Shown here: positions 9,406 to 18,776 of the stretch, piece after piece
Layout: each line of letters opens with the position of its first letter
Numbering within the stretch: position 1 is the first letter of the stretch
Notes under the pieces: model-generated
Databases searched by the model: none
The model's input: only the letters and a program-made list of their open reading frames with translations
Told to the model about the DNA's origin: nothing
Position numbers and translations under genes: made by a program
Source: Actinoplanes xinjiangensis
GTDB lineage: Bacteria; Actinomycetota; Actinomycetes; Mycobacteriales; Micromonosporaceae
Length of the DNA: 64,000 nucleotides
Direction of reading: 5' to 3'
Assembly (NCBI RefSeq): GCF_003148685.1
Contig: NZ_QGGR01000036.1
Location: forward strand, 1-64,000

Positions 9406-10497
9406 ATGAGCAGCGAGCCCGGTCGTGTCGACAAGTTCCAGCGTAAACATGCCTGGGCAAGCTTCCCGCTTGCGGTGTTGTACAAATTCTTCGACGACGA
9501 AGGCAACTACCTCGCCGCTCTGATCGCCTATTACGCGTTCGTGTCGATGTTCCCCTTGCTGCTGATCTCCACGACGATCCTGGGTTACGTCCTGTCCGGC
9601 AACCCGGACCTGCAGCACCGCATCCTCACCTCCGCGTTGAGTGAGTTCCCGATCGTGGGCAGTCAGTTGCAGGAGCCGTCCCGGATCGGCGGCGGTGCGA
9701 CGGGTCTGGTGATCGGCGTTCTCGGAGCACTCTATGGCGGTCTCGGGGTGGCTCAAGCCGTGCAATACGCGATGAACACGACCTGGCGAATCCCACGCAA
9801 CAACCGACCCAACCCGATCAAAGCCCGCGGTCGCAGCCTGCTTCTGCTGGGCACCGCCGGGCTGGCCGCCATCGGGACCACCACGCTTTCCGCCTTCGGC
9901 AGCGGCAGCGCTGGATCGCTCGGCGGCGTACTGAAGATCCTCCTGCTCGTAGCGGCGGTCCTCATCAACGCAATGGTTTTCGTCTTCGCGTTCCGGCTCG
10001 CGACCGCCCGGCACCTATCCGTGACGGACGTTGCACCCGGCGCGATCGGCGCGGCGATGGTCTGGCAGTTGCTGCAGACCTTCGGAGTGGCCTACGTCGA
10101 GCATGTGGTCAAGGGCGCCAGCGCCACCAACGGCGTTTTCGCATTGGTACTCGGCTTGCTCGCCTTCTTCTACATCAGCGCGGTCGCGGTAGTCCTATGC
10201 GCCGAGATCAACGTCGTCCGCGTCGAGCGGCTCTATCCCCGCGCACTGCTCACCCCGTTCACCGACAACGTCGAACTCACCAGCGGCGACACCCGCGCCT
10301 ACACCGACCAAGCCGTCTCCCAACGCAGCAAAGGCTTCGAAAACATCGACGTCACCTTCACCAAGCCCACCCCCACCGTCGAGGACCAGGACATTTCGAC
10401 CGCTGAAGATGAAGTAGCCATTGATATGTCGCCACCCATGGGCCGACCGGCCCGGCCCACCGAGCACCTACAGCCAGATCGACCGGCCGAGAAGTAG
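9406..10497 (+). CDS. YihY/virulence factor BrkB family membrane protein
   Basis: A 363-residue integral membrane protein with about six hydrophobic helices (for example around residues 40-60, 105-125, 145-165, 180-205, 215-235 and 245-270) and a hydrophilic C-terminal tail of about 85 residues. The N-terminal FFDDEGNYLAALIAYYAFVS region and the GLLAFFYISAVAVVLCAEIN segment are typical of the YihY/BrkB family. The family's transport role remains poorly defined. The ATG at 9406 follows AGAGGTACTT. It is a monocistronic gene with no obvious partner. Confidence 0.88.
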   Translation: MSSEPGRVDKFQRKHAWASFPLAVLYKFFDDEGNYLAALIAYYAFVSMFPLLLISTTILGYVLSGNPDLQHRILTSALSEFPIVGSQLQEPSRIGGGATGLVIGVLGALYGGLGVAQAVQYAMNTTWRIPRNNRPNPIKARGRSLLLLGTAGLAAIGTTTLSAFGSGSAGSLGGVLKILLLVAAVLINAMVFVFAFRLATARHLSVTDVAPGAIGAAMVWQLLQTFGVAYVEHVVKGASATNGVFALVLGLLAFFYISAVAVVLCAEINVVRVERLYPRALLTPFTDNVELTSGDTRAYTDQAVSQRSKGFENIDVTFTKPTPTVEDQDISTAEDEVAIDMSPPMGRPARPTEHLQPDRPAEK

Positions 10498-10900
10498 ACC
10501 GACGCCTGGCTCCGGCTGCCTGTCGTGGTGAACTCGATGCACCGGCTGGTGCGGGTCCACCGAGGGCTGGCCGCAACGGCCCACGAGGCGGTCGGGGCCT
10601 TCCGCTCGCTGCCTGCCCTGCCGCCCACCGCGGGCATCTCAGCCGCCCGGTGGGACTACCGCGGACAACCGGGGACAACCGCAGCCAACTTCCGCGCCAC
10701 GCCACCAACCGCAATCATGAATTCACCGGCCCCGGAAAATGGGCGGATTCCGGCGGTCGTCGCAACACTCCAGGTGAGCAACTACGAGGCTGAGCTTAGC
10801 GAGGCCGGTACAACGCCTTCAGCGGGCGGACCGCCGCTGGCCCGCAAGACGCGCGGATCGCGGCAGATCCGGATGTAGGAGCATTGGCTACCGTGCCGGA
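10498..10900. other. Intergenic region, no gene supported
   Basis: Roughly 400 bases after the YihY gene. The one open frame across it (10,525-10,878) has a low-complexity, Ala/Pro/Thr-rich translation with no domain and no ribosome site, so I do not call it a gene. Confidence 0.4.
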
Positions 10901-11146
10901 ATGACCACCGACCCCCGCGAAGTAGCTCGAACGCTTGATGACGCACAACGGCAGCGTGCGCGCCTTCTCATCCAACGCCTCAAGGATCCGACGTTGCCAG
11001 ATGAAGCCGGCGCTGAGCTTCTGGATGAGCTGAAGAAGATACTGCTGTATCCCAGAGTCAGCGATCTTCTGTTCTGGCGCACGCCCGAACTCACCGAGGA
11101 CGAAGCCATCGACGAGGCGTTGCAGTATCAGCCCTTCGTCGGCTGA
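10901..11146 (+). CDS. Small protein, E9-immunity-like C-terminus
   Basis: An 81-residue acidic protein. The second half, with YPRVSDLLFW and then PELTEDEAIDEALQYQPF, resembles small actinobacterial proteins annotated as E9imm (colicin-immunity-like) peptides. In those, a conserved P-x-V-x-D-L-x-F-W stretch precedes an Ala-x-x-Tyr-x-P end. No toxin gene lies beside it, so an immunity role is not supported by context. The ATG at 10,901 gives a good N-terminus. It ends 60 bases from the IS30 gene, which may have separated it from a former partner. Confidence 0.5.
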   Translation: MTTDPREVARTLDDAQRQRARLLIQRLKDPTLPDEAGAELLDELKKILLYPRVSDLLFWRTPELTEDEAIDEALQYQPFVG

Positions 11147-11206
11147 CCAGCCGGTGAACCACCGGGCACCACGGCCACGCGCTCTTCGGTAGTTGAGTAA
11201 GTGTGA

Positions 11207-12430
11207 TCATGCGGCCTCTGCGAGCAGGCGGGTGAACCGCTGAGCGGGGGTGTCCCAGTCGAGGATCTTGCGGGGGCGGTTGTTGAGCTCGGTGGCCACC
11301 GCGGTCAGGTCTTCGGCGGTGTGCATGCTGAGGTCGCTGCTCTTGGGGAAGTACTGGCGGAGCAGGCCGTTGGTGTTCTCGTTGGAGCCGCGTTGCCAGG
11401 GGCTGGCTGGATCGCAGAAGTAGACCGGTGTGCTGGTGGCTGCGGTGAACTCGGCATGCCGGCCCATCTCGACGCCCTGGTCCCAGGCGAGCGACTGTCG
11501 CAGTCCTGCTGGAAGGGCCGAGAACGTGGTGATGAGCCGGTCGCGGAAATGTGCGGCGTTGCGGCCCTGTGGCAGGTGGACGAGGAGGACGTAGCGGGTG
11601 GTGCGCTCGACCAGGGTGCCGATGGCGGTCCGGTTGTGTGCACCCATGATCAGGTCGCCCTCCCAATGACCGGGCAAGGCGCGGTCCTCGGCGGTGCCGG
11701 GCCGGTCGTGAATGCTCTGCGAGCGGTCGGTGAACCGCGGTGTCCGCTGCTCGCGGCTGCGACGACGCTTGCGATAGGTGCGACCCGTGCGCAGCAGCGG
11801 CAAGCGACTACGCGTCAGACCGCCGCGATCGGGCCGATACAACGCCTGGTAGATCGTTTCGGGCGTTAGCCGCAGCTCCGGCCGGTCAGGATACTGCGAC
11901 GGCAGGGTCCGGCAGATCTGCTCCGGGCTCCACCGCTGATCCAGCAGTTCTTGGACCAGCTCACGCAACTCGGCGCTGGTTCGTAGCTTCGCCGGCTTGG
12001 GTCGTGGTCGGCGGGCCGCAGCACGCTGGTGGGCGGCGAAGGGGTGGTAGTCGCCGGTTTCCGGATCGCTGTTGCGATTGATCTCCCGACTGATCGTGGA
12101 CGGCGCTCGGTCCAGCAGTGCGGCGATCGTCCGGCTCGAGCTGCCAGCCCGGTGCTCATCGGCGATGGTGATCCGCTCGGACTCGGACAGGTAGCGGGTC
12201 GAGACGGCCCGCTTCGGCGCAGCGATCGGCGCATAGATCCGTGACTCGCCGTCTGCGCTGGTGATAGTGCGGCCGTATCGCCACCGGGTGCCGGTACGCC
12301 GGTTGATCCCGACTTTCCGGCATGCTGCCGAGTTGTTCATGCCCTGCGCCATGAGGCGAAGGTAGTGATCACGTTTTGCTTGCTCCGGGCCGGCACCTGG
12401 TGGCTTACGCGGACGACGGGGCTTGGGCAC
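11207..12430 (-). CDS. IS30-family transposase
   Basis: A 407-residue IS30-type transposase that looks intact. The N-terminal third has two helix-turn-helix regions, one around SESERITIADEHRAGSSSRT. The C-terminal half is the DDE catalytic domain with D in HWEGDLIMG, D in LAWDQGVEM and E in SNENTNGLLRQ. It would cut and join the ends of its own insertion sequence. I compared the flanks (about 11,150-11,206 and 12,431-12,490) for inverted repeats and found no clear pair, so the element's ends are not marked. It lies between the metabolic region and the Wadjet operon. Confidence 0.93.
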   Translation of the reverse strand: MPKPRRPRKPPGAGPEQAKRDHYLRLMAQGMNNSAACRKVGINRRTGTRWRYGRTITSADGESRIYAPIAAPKRAVSTRYLSESERITIADEHRAGSSSRTIAALLDRAPSTISREINRNSDPETGDYHPFAAHQRAAARRPRPKPAKLRTSAELRELVQELLDQRWSPEQICRTLPSQYPDRPELRLTPETIYQALYRPDRGGLTRSRLPLLRTGRTYRKRRRSREQRTPRFTDRSQSIHDRPGTAEDRALPGHWEGDLIMGAHNRTAIGTLVERTTRYVLLVHLPQGRNAAHFRDRLITTFSALPAGLRQSLAWDQGVEMGRHAEFTAATSTPVYFCDPASPWQRGSNENTNGLLRQYFPKSSDLSMHTAEDLTAVATELNNRPRKILDWDTPAQRFTRLLAEAA

Positions 12431-12566
12431 GGCAACTCCTGAACGGGTCAGGTGTTGCGACGACCGTTAGAACCTAAGCCGCCCTGGTGGGGCCAAATAC
12501 AACCGCCATAGCCATACCCGACCGCACATTTCAAAAGACTTTTGAGTGGGCGTCGCGCCATCCGAT

Positions 12567-13814
12567 TCAAAGACTGTCGCCGTCGCGGTCTTCTGGCGCC
12601 AGTGGCGGAACGGTCAGCTGGTCGAGGATTCGTGCAACGACGGCGTCATGCTCTTGATAGACCGGAGGAATGACAGCGGTCCGGTCACTGCCGTGGATTC
12701 TGGTGTCGACCCGGGGCAGGGGCGGTGGGTATAGGCGTGCGTGAGCCACGGTCTCTTCGTCCATCGCGATCAGTTGGGCGCCGTAGGTGGCTGCGACCGC
12801 TGCGGCGATCTGGCGGCCGGCGGGATCGATGTCGCCTGCGTACCGGAGGGTCACGCCGTGCTTGGCGGCGAGTTGGAACAGCATGTGGTCGACGGCGCGG
12901 AGTTGACCGCTGGTGCAGGCGAGAGGTTGCCGGTTTCCGGTGGTGTAGGCGATCTCGATGATGGACGGGTTTTCCACAACGGTCAGGATCTGCGGAGCGA
13001 GCCGGGGCGGGTGTTCGACAAGGTCGAGGAGGGTGAGCGCTACCGGCGCCGGTGACTCGCGAAGTCGCCGATCAATGGGGCCGTCGCCGCTGACAGCAAC
13101 ATTGAACAGCAGGACGGTTGCCGAGAGCCGGTCGGCGATGACGCCGTTGGTAGCCAGAAGCGTGCGGATGAGGTCAGGTCGTGTTGGTTCGGGTAGCCCG
13201 GCACGTTCAGCAATTGCGGCGACTAGCCGGGCGCCATTGAGGGTGTCGAGGTCGAAGTAGTGCGGGTCGCCGGTGATGTCGTGGGCGAGTTTGGGCAGCG
13301 GGAGCGGTGGCCGGGCGGGGAGTCCCTGGAGTGCGGCGGCCAGGGCGGCGATGCTGTGGCGGACCGTGGTGTCGTCTTCGCCGACTCCTGTTGCCCGGAT
13401 TCTGGCGAGTAGTTGCGGGAGTTCGGGAAGGTGTTCGGAGGCGTACTGCGACAGCTGGTCTCGTCGTGTGGCGGCGGCGAGGGTGGCTGCGCTGCGGTCG
13501 ATGACCGGGGTGCCGACGGCTTGCTCCACCAGATCGGCCAGCTGTGTTGGTTCAAGTTGAAGTAGGCCGAGCAGTTCGCGTAACGGCACGGTGGCGGTGT
13601 CACCGGCGGTGGTGACGGCTGATGTGCCGCGTCGGCGACGGGTGGTCGTGTCGAGCCAACTGCGCAGTTGTGCGATTCCGGCGGGGTTGAGGCCGGTGAC
13701 GCGGACGGCGTTAATCGTTTCGGGGCTGGTGCCGGCGCACAGGCGGCCGTGGATTGCGCGCCAGAGTGGGAGTAGGTCGGCGTCTTGTGTCAGGTAGGTC
13801 AGGTCGGCGGTCAA
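12567..13814 (-). CDS. jetD: Wadjet type II JetD, DUF2399 Toprim-like nuclease
   Basis: A 415-residue member of the TIGR02679/DUF2399 family, the JetD subunit of type II Wadjet. The C-terminal Toprim-like fold keeps its metal ligands: Glu281 in VVENPS and the acidic pair Asp328/Asp330 in YAGDIDPAG. In Wadjet, JetD is the topoisomerase VI-like subunit that cuts circular plasmid DNA once the JetABC motor has extruded it. The start is a TTG at 13,814, only two codons after the jetC stop and in the same frame as jetC, with a TGA between. No other start is convincing, so initiation is probably by coupling to jetC. Confidence 0.88.
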   Translation of the reverse strand: MTADLTYLTQDADLLPLWRAIHGRLCAGTSPETINAVRVTGLNPAGIAQLRSWLDTTTRRRRGTSAVTTAGDTATVPLRELLGLLQLEPTQLADLVEQAVGTPVIDRSAATLAAATRRDQLSQYASEHLPELPQLLARIRATGVGEDDTTVRHSIAALAAALQGLPARPPLPLPKLAHDITGDPHYFDLDTLNGARLVAAIAERAGLPEPTRPDLIRTLLATNGVIADRLSATVLLFNVAVSGDGPIDRRLRESPAPVALTLLDLVEHPPRLAPQILTVVENPSIIEIAYTTGNRQPLACTSGQLRAVDHMLFQLAAKHGVTLRYAGDIDPAGRQIAAAVAATYGAQLIAMDEETVAHARLYPPPLPRVDTRIHGSDRTAVIPPVYQEHDAVVARILDQLTVPPLAPEDRDGDSL

Positions 13815-13817
13815 CGG

Positions 13818-16800
13818 TCATCCGCCGTTGGTGGGAAGGGTCAGTGGGGCAGGCTCGCCGGTGCCGCGCCAGAGCCAGGGCACGGTGATCCGGTGGCGGC
13901 CGTCGGTGACTACTTCGTGGACGACGACGTGCTGTGCTTCGCGTTTGATGAGCGGGGCGATGGTTGGTGTAGTCGCCAGGACGTCGAAGTTCCATGTGCG
14001 TAGCAGCGCGAGGATTTGGCGTAGGTTCGGTTCGTCGAACGCGGCGTCGATCTCGTCGATGGACAGTAGCCGTGGTCCTTGGAAGGTGGGTCCGGAGTAC
14101 ATCGACCAGGCGGCGGCCAGCAGCGGCAGCATGGTCGCCAGCCGTGACTCGCCGGTCGACAGGCCTTTGAGGGGGTTGGAGCGGGCATTGACGGGTCGGA
14201 ATTGGTCGGTGCCGAAGCTGCGGTGCGTGACGCTGATTTCCCACTGGTGCCAGGAGCGGTAGTCGAAGGTGTGTGCGACCCGGTCGGTCCAGGGTTCGTC
14301 GCCGGCGTTTTCCATTCGTTCTCGCAGGATCGCGTACATCTGGTCGAAGACTTCGTCGGATGGTGGTGCGGCGAGCAGTTTGACCATTTGCTGGGAGTTG
14401 TCGTCGTCGCGGACTTTCCAGTCGACCTGTACGCCGACTTGGGCGACGCCGGTGCGGACGTTCTTGAGTGTGGCGCGGATGTGCCGGACGAGGTCGTGGG
14501 CTGCTTCGCGGCGGGTTTGGATGTCGCGTCGTAGCTGGGTGAACATCGATGTCTTGAGGGTTGCTTTGATGTCCTGGCGTAGGTCTTTTTCGAGTCCTTC
14601 AGCGGTAACCCGGAGGGTGTCCGCGGCTTGGCGCAGGTCTTCGCCGACGGCGGCGTTGGGGGCGGCCAGGGTGATGCGTCGCCATTCGGTGCCTTCGAGG
14701 GTGGTGCTGTCGAGTTGCTGGTCGAATTCAGCGAGTGCCCGGTTGACCGAGCGCATGGTGGTTTCCAGCTGTCGTAAAGCGCGTTCCCGGCCCGCTTTAA
14801 GGGTTTCCAGGCGTGCGGTGGTTGCTGGTTTGTCGGCGAGGAGTTGCCGTGACCAGGTCAGGGCGGCGGTGATGTTCGCGGGCCGCCCTTGCTCGTCAGC
14901 CGTGAGGGTGCTGGGAAGGTCGGCGAATCCGTGTGTTACCAGGAGGCAGACACGCTGGTAGCAGGCGGTGCGGTGTGTGTCGGCGTCTTCACGGCGCGGT
15001 GCGATCCCGTCGAGGGTGGCCTGGGCGCTGGCCACAGCCCGGTCGTGGTCGCGGAATTCGGCTTCGAGCTGCTTGTCCTCGGTGTCTTTGGCTTCGAGTT
15101 CGTTGGTGAGTGCTTCTCGTTTGTCGCGTAGTTCGGCGTATTCGGCGCCGAACAGGTTGCGGGTCTCCTCGACGCGGGCAGCGAGTTGGTCGGCTTCGAG
15201 TTCGGTCTTGCTCGCGTCGTCGTTGGCTTTCTGTAGCCGGGTAGCGAGCCTGGCTGTTGTGCCGTAATCCCGCTGGGCGCTCTTGAGGAGTTCCAGGGTT
15301 CGTGAGCTGGCGCTCTGCCAGGCGTCGATTTGCTGCAGGAGGGTGCCGACGGCCGTACGGTGTCGTTGCAGGTTGTCGCGGTCGGTCGGCAGGATCGCCC
15401 CGTCCCGCAAGGTCGCCGCGGTGTTGAGGTCGCGTAGTGTCTGCCGGACGCGGTCGCCGGCGGCACGGTGCCGGACGCGGTGTTGGTCCACTTGGGCGCG
15501 CGCGCCGGCCTCGTCGCGGGCGGTGTCGTCTTCGTCTCGGCTGGTTCGGCGTAGTTCGTCCAGGTCGGGGAATCGGTTCTGTTCGGCGGTGCATTGCTGT
15601 TCGGCGGTTCGGGCGTCGTCGCGTCGTAGGACGGCTTCGGCCAGGTCCTCCCTGGCAGCGAGCAGGTTCGTGTTGGCGTCGTTTTCGGCTTCTTGCGCTC
15701 GACGCTGGTCGTCGTCGGCACTGATGGCGGTTTGGCGCGCCTGTTCAACCGTCTGGTCTATGGCCCGGTGAAGGTCCGCGACCCGAGCGAGGGCGCTGGT
15801 CAGGCTGGCTGCCGCAGCCGCCAATGCCTGGGTGGTCTGCTGGCGTGCCTCAGCCAGGCCGACCGTCATCGCGGCAACGTAGGCGCGAGCGCGAGAGACG
15901 GGTTCGGCCACGGGGAATCGGTCTCGTTCGTGGCCGGCTGCGGCGACGGCATCGTCGAGACCTTCACGATGCCGTTGGGTGGCGCTGAGTTCGTCGTGTG
16001 CCTGCGCGAGTCGCTGTTCGAGGTCGGCGACCAGAGCTAGCCGGGCCCGTTCGCGGGCCGTCGCGCCGATGAAAGTGGCCTGGTAGCCGCGGGGTGCGGT
16101 CGCGATCACCGCCCCTGTCCGTAGCCGGCCGATGCTCAGGTCGCTGCCGGCAAGGTCGATCGCGACGGCGCGCAGCACCCAGCCGACCAGCCGGGGATCG
16201 ACATCGGAGTCAGCTTCGACGGTGAGCACGTCGGCCAGGCTGCGGCCTGGCGCCGGGCTGTCGCCGGTGAGCAGGAGGTCACCGTCATTGACCAGGCCCT
16301 CAGCGGTGATCAAGGCGTCGAGCAGGCCCGCAGTCAGCAGGGCACCTTCGATCAGGTTCGCTTCATCGGCTGTGACATGGTCGGCGAAGGCGACCGTAGC
16401 CCAGAGGGGTACCCCAGCGTGTAGGTCGCGCGGTGACCGCCACGGCGGAGCCTGTGGCACGGGCGGCTGGCGGCGGGCCGCAGCGACGTCGGTCTCGATG
16501 GCGGCGACACGGTCCTCGGCTTCGGTGACGGCCCGGTCGGCGTCGGCGATGGCACGGTGCAGGCCGCTGAGGGCAGCGGCATGGGCTCGTTCCAAGTCGA
16601 CGAACGGCTGCCGCAGGTCGATGGCGTCTGGGTCGTCGGCCAGGATCACTGTCCGACCGGCGAGATGAACCAGTTCGGCTCGCCAGGCTTCGACTTCGCG
16701 GCCCCATTGTTGCGCGGCGTGGGTGGCTGCTACGTGGGCTGCATCGAGTGCCTGCTCGGCTGCTGTCGTGATCTGGCGTGCTGCTTCGTCGGCGGTGTCG

Positions 16801-18776
16801 TGGTCGATGTGGGCCTGCTGACCGTACGCGTCGGCTTCGGCTCGCTCTTGTTCAGCATGCTCGCGGGCGACAGTCAGGTTGTGGTCTGCCTGTTCGGCGG
16901 CCTGTTCGGCTTCTTCGCGTGCTGCCGTCGCCCGTTGCACGGCTGCGGCGGCTTTCTGTACCGCGTCGGTGTTGTGCAGGACGTCCTGTTCGCGTGCTGC
17001 CAGGGCGATACGGTCGCGGGTGCTGCTCGCCGCCCGGTGTAGCCAGTTCACCAGCAAGGCGGGGTCGATCCGATCCTCGGCGTCGACGCTGAGTTCGGTG
17101 GGTACCGCGGGCAGCTGCAGGCGCTGCTCGTCCCAGAGGTGCAGCTGCGTCAAGAAGGCCTGCTCGGCGGCACGCCGGTTGGCAGCGGCGTCGGCGGCGA
17201 GGTCAGCGATTCGGTCGTACTCGTTCTCCGCGGTCCGCAGGTGGCCGGCTTCGGTGCGCTGCTGCTCCTGCGCCAGATCATGCTCACGCAGCGTTGTGTC
17301 GATGCCGTCCAGACTGGTCAGCCGGGCCTCGATCCAGCCACGCGGTGTCTGTGTGAGCCGTTCCACATCGAGGTCCGGTACGAAGTTCTCCACCGTAGCC
17401 AGGGTTGTGACCTGTTCGGTGGCCTCGGCGAGCCGGTCGACGAAGGCTTGCGCGCCGACTTCGGCGGCTGTTGTCCGTAGCAGCGAGTTGATGCCAGTCA
17501 GCTGCTGCTGGCCGCTGTGGACCTTGCCCGCCGACTCCAGCGCCCGTTCTGCGGCTTCCTGCGCCTCGGTCTCCAGGTCGTCGCGGGCCTGTTCCTGCTG
17601 GGTGTGCCGCAGCCGCAGGTCGTGCAGGCGCTGCTCCAGGTGTGGCAGTTCCGCGCCGGCATGCTCACGCAGGGCGTCGTCGGCGGCTTGCAGCCTGCCC
17701 CGCACGTCGGCGGTCTCGGTCCGCAGCTGCTGGCGGCGCTTGCTCACCCGGTCGGCTTCGGCTGCGGCGGTGTCTCGTTGCTGTTCGGCCTGGCGAGCCT
17801 GACGGGCGTGGTCGTCGAAGACGGTCTGGGCGTGCGCCAGCTGCCCAGCTTCCTCGGCGATGACTGCGTCGATGTAGCGCTGGTAGTGCTGCTCCGACTG
17901 CTCCAGTTGCCGGATTTCGGCTCGAGCGCGTTTGAGTTGCTCTTCCAGATCGGCGATGCGTTCCATGGTGTCGGCGATGAACTGCAAGGCTCGCGGGTCC
18001 AACGCCGGAAGGGCATCGGTCAGCACGGCCCGCATCTGGTTCGGAGAGATGGCCTCCGCGGTGCGGACACTTCGCAGGCTGCGCAGCACGCCGACGAGGG
18101 CGTCGAACTGAACCGGGTCCAGCGGCGCGAACAGAGTGGTCCGGATTGCGTCCCGGTACTGGTTCTCGTCCGCGACATTGCCGTAGTCGCGGATCTTGGA
18201 CATGAGCCGTTCGTGGGAGGTGAACACCCGGCCGCCGGCGGCCGCGATCTGCTCGGATAGCCCGTCAATCCCGACCGGTTCTCGCTGGCGTTGCAACTGC
18301 AGGTCGGTGCCGACCCGGCCCGGTGACAGGAAGAACGCTTTCTGCAGGCCGCTGCTCTGCGACCGCAGCCACAGCCCGGTGCTCAGATAACGGACCTCGC
18401 CGGTCTCCGGGTCGCGGTAGCCGTATTCCAGCCACCATGCCCCGGTTCGGTCTTCCTTGGCGTTGCGGTCGGTGTGCCGGTCGATGAGGGTTCCGGCGGC
18501 CTCGCCGGACACCGACAGGGCCTTCTGCGACACCTCGCCGTCGAGTAGGACGGTGACCAGCATCGAGGCGGTCAGCGACTTGCCGGATCCGTTCGGGCCG
18601 GCCAGGGCCAGCCAGCCGTCGGCGAACACAAACGTTTCATCGGTCCAGGCCCATGAGTTCACGGCGCCGGCGCGGGTCGGTTGCCATCTGCCGGCCGTGA
18701 TCGGCCCGTCGGTGCCGTCGGTGACCTGCTCGTCGTCGTCGGCTGTCCAGCGGCCGGGATAGGCGATCAGGCTCAT
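13818..18776 (-). CDS. jetC: Wadjet type II JetC, SMC/MukB-like ATPase (TIGR02680)
   Basis: A 1,652-residue SMC-like ATPase of the TIGR02680 family. The Walker A motif GPNGSGKS is at residues 60-67. Long coiled-coil arms fill the middle (many Glu/Gln/Arg heptads). The ABC signature STGESR lies near residue 1,540 and Walker B LLSIDEIDAAFD near 1,575. It is the motor that, with JetA and JetB, extrudes DNA loops and recognises small circular molecules. The ATG at 18,776 (MSLIAYPGRW) overlaps the jetB stop in ATGA; the frame is open for 76 more codons upstream, but these lie inside jetB. It seems longer than the family members I remember, with the excess in the coiled coils. Confidence 0.92.
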   Translation of the reverse strand: MSLIAYPGRWTADDDEQVTDGTDGPITAGRWQPTRAGAVNSWAWTDETFVFADGWLALAGPNGSGKSLTASMLVTVLLDGEVSQKALSVSGEAAGTLIDRHTDRNAKEDRTGAWWLEYGYRDPETGEVRYLSTGLWLRSQSSGLQKAFFLSPGRVGTDLQLQRQREPVGIDGLSEQIAAAGGRVFTSHERLMSKIRDYGNVADENQYRDAIRTTLFAPLDPVQFDALVGVLRSLRSVRTAEAISPNQMRAVLTDALPALDPRALQFIADTMERIADLEEQLKRARAEIRQLEQSEQHYQRYIDAVIAEEAGQLAHAQTVFDDHARQARQAEQQRDTAAAEADRVSKRRQQLRTETADVRGRLQAADDALREHAGAELPHLEQRLHDLRLRHTQQEQARDDLETEAQEAAERALESAGKVHSGQQQLTGINSLLRTTAAEVGAQAFVDRLAEATEQVTTLATVENFVPDLDVERLTQTPRGWIEARLTSLDGIDTTLREHDLAQEQQRTEAGHLRTAENEYDRIADLAADAAANRRAAEQAFLTQLHLWDEQRLQLPAVPTELSVDAEDRIDPALLVNWLHRAASSTRDRIALAAREQDVLHNTDAVQKAAAAVQRATAAREEAEQAAEQADHNLTVAREHAEQERAEADAYGQQAHIDHDTADEAARQITTAAEQALDAAHVAATHAAQQWGREVEAWRAELVHLAGRTVILADDPDAIDLRQPFVDLERAHAAALSGLHRAIADADRAVTEAEDRVAAIETDVAAARRQPPVPQAPPWRSPRDLHAGVPLWATVAFADHVTADEANLIEGALLTAGLLDALITAEGLVNDGDLLLTGDSPAPGRSLADVLTVEADSDVDPRLVGWVLRAVAIDLAGSDLSIGRLRTGAVIATAPRGYQATFIGATARERARLALVADLEQRLAQAHDELSATQRHREGLDDAVAAAGHERDRFPVAEPVSRARAYVAAMTVGLAEARQQTTQALAAAAASLTSALARVADLHRAIDQTVEQARQTAISADDDQRRAQEAENDANTNLLAAREDLAEAVLRRDDARTAEQQCTAEQNRFPDLDELRRTSRDEDDTARDEAGARAQVDQHRVRHRAAGDRVRQTLRDLNTAATLRDGAILPTDRDNLQRHRTAVGTLLQQIDAWQSASSRTLELLKSAQRDYGTTARLATRLQKANDDASKTELEADQLAARVEETRNLFGAEYAELRDKREALTNELEAKDTEDKQLEAEFRDHDRAVASAQATLDGIAPRREDADTHRTACYQRVCLLVTHGFADLPSTLTADEQGRPANITAALTWSRQLLADKPATTARLETLKAGRERALRQLETTMRSVNRALAEFDQQLDSTTLEGTEWRRITLAAPNAAVGEDLRQAADTLRVTAEGLEKDLRQDIKATLKTSMFTQLRRDIQTRREAAHDLVRHIRATLKNVRTGVAQVGVQVDWKVRDDDNSQQMVKLLAAPPSDEVFDQMYAILRERMENAGDEPWTDRVAHTFDYRSWHQWEISVTHRSFGTDQFRPVNARSNPLKGLSTGESRLATMLPLLAAAWSMYSGPTFQGPRLLSIDEIDAAFDEPNLRQILALLRTWNFDVLATTPTIAPLIKREAQHVVVHEVVTDGRHRITVPWLWRGTGEPAPLTLPTNGG

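Noticed and set aside
11150..12490. Terminal inverted repeats of the IS30 element
   Set aside because: Comparing both flanks gave only weak scattered matches, so the ends were not called.
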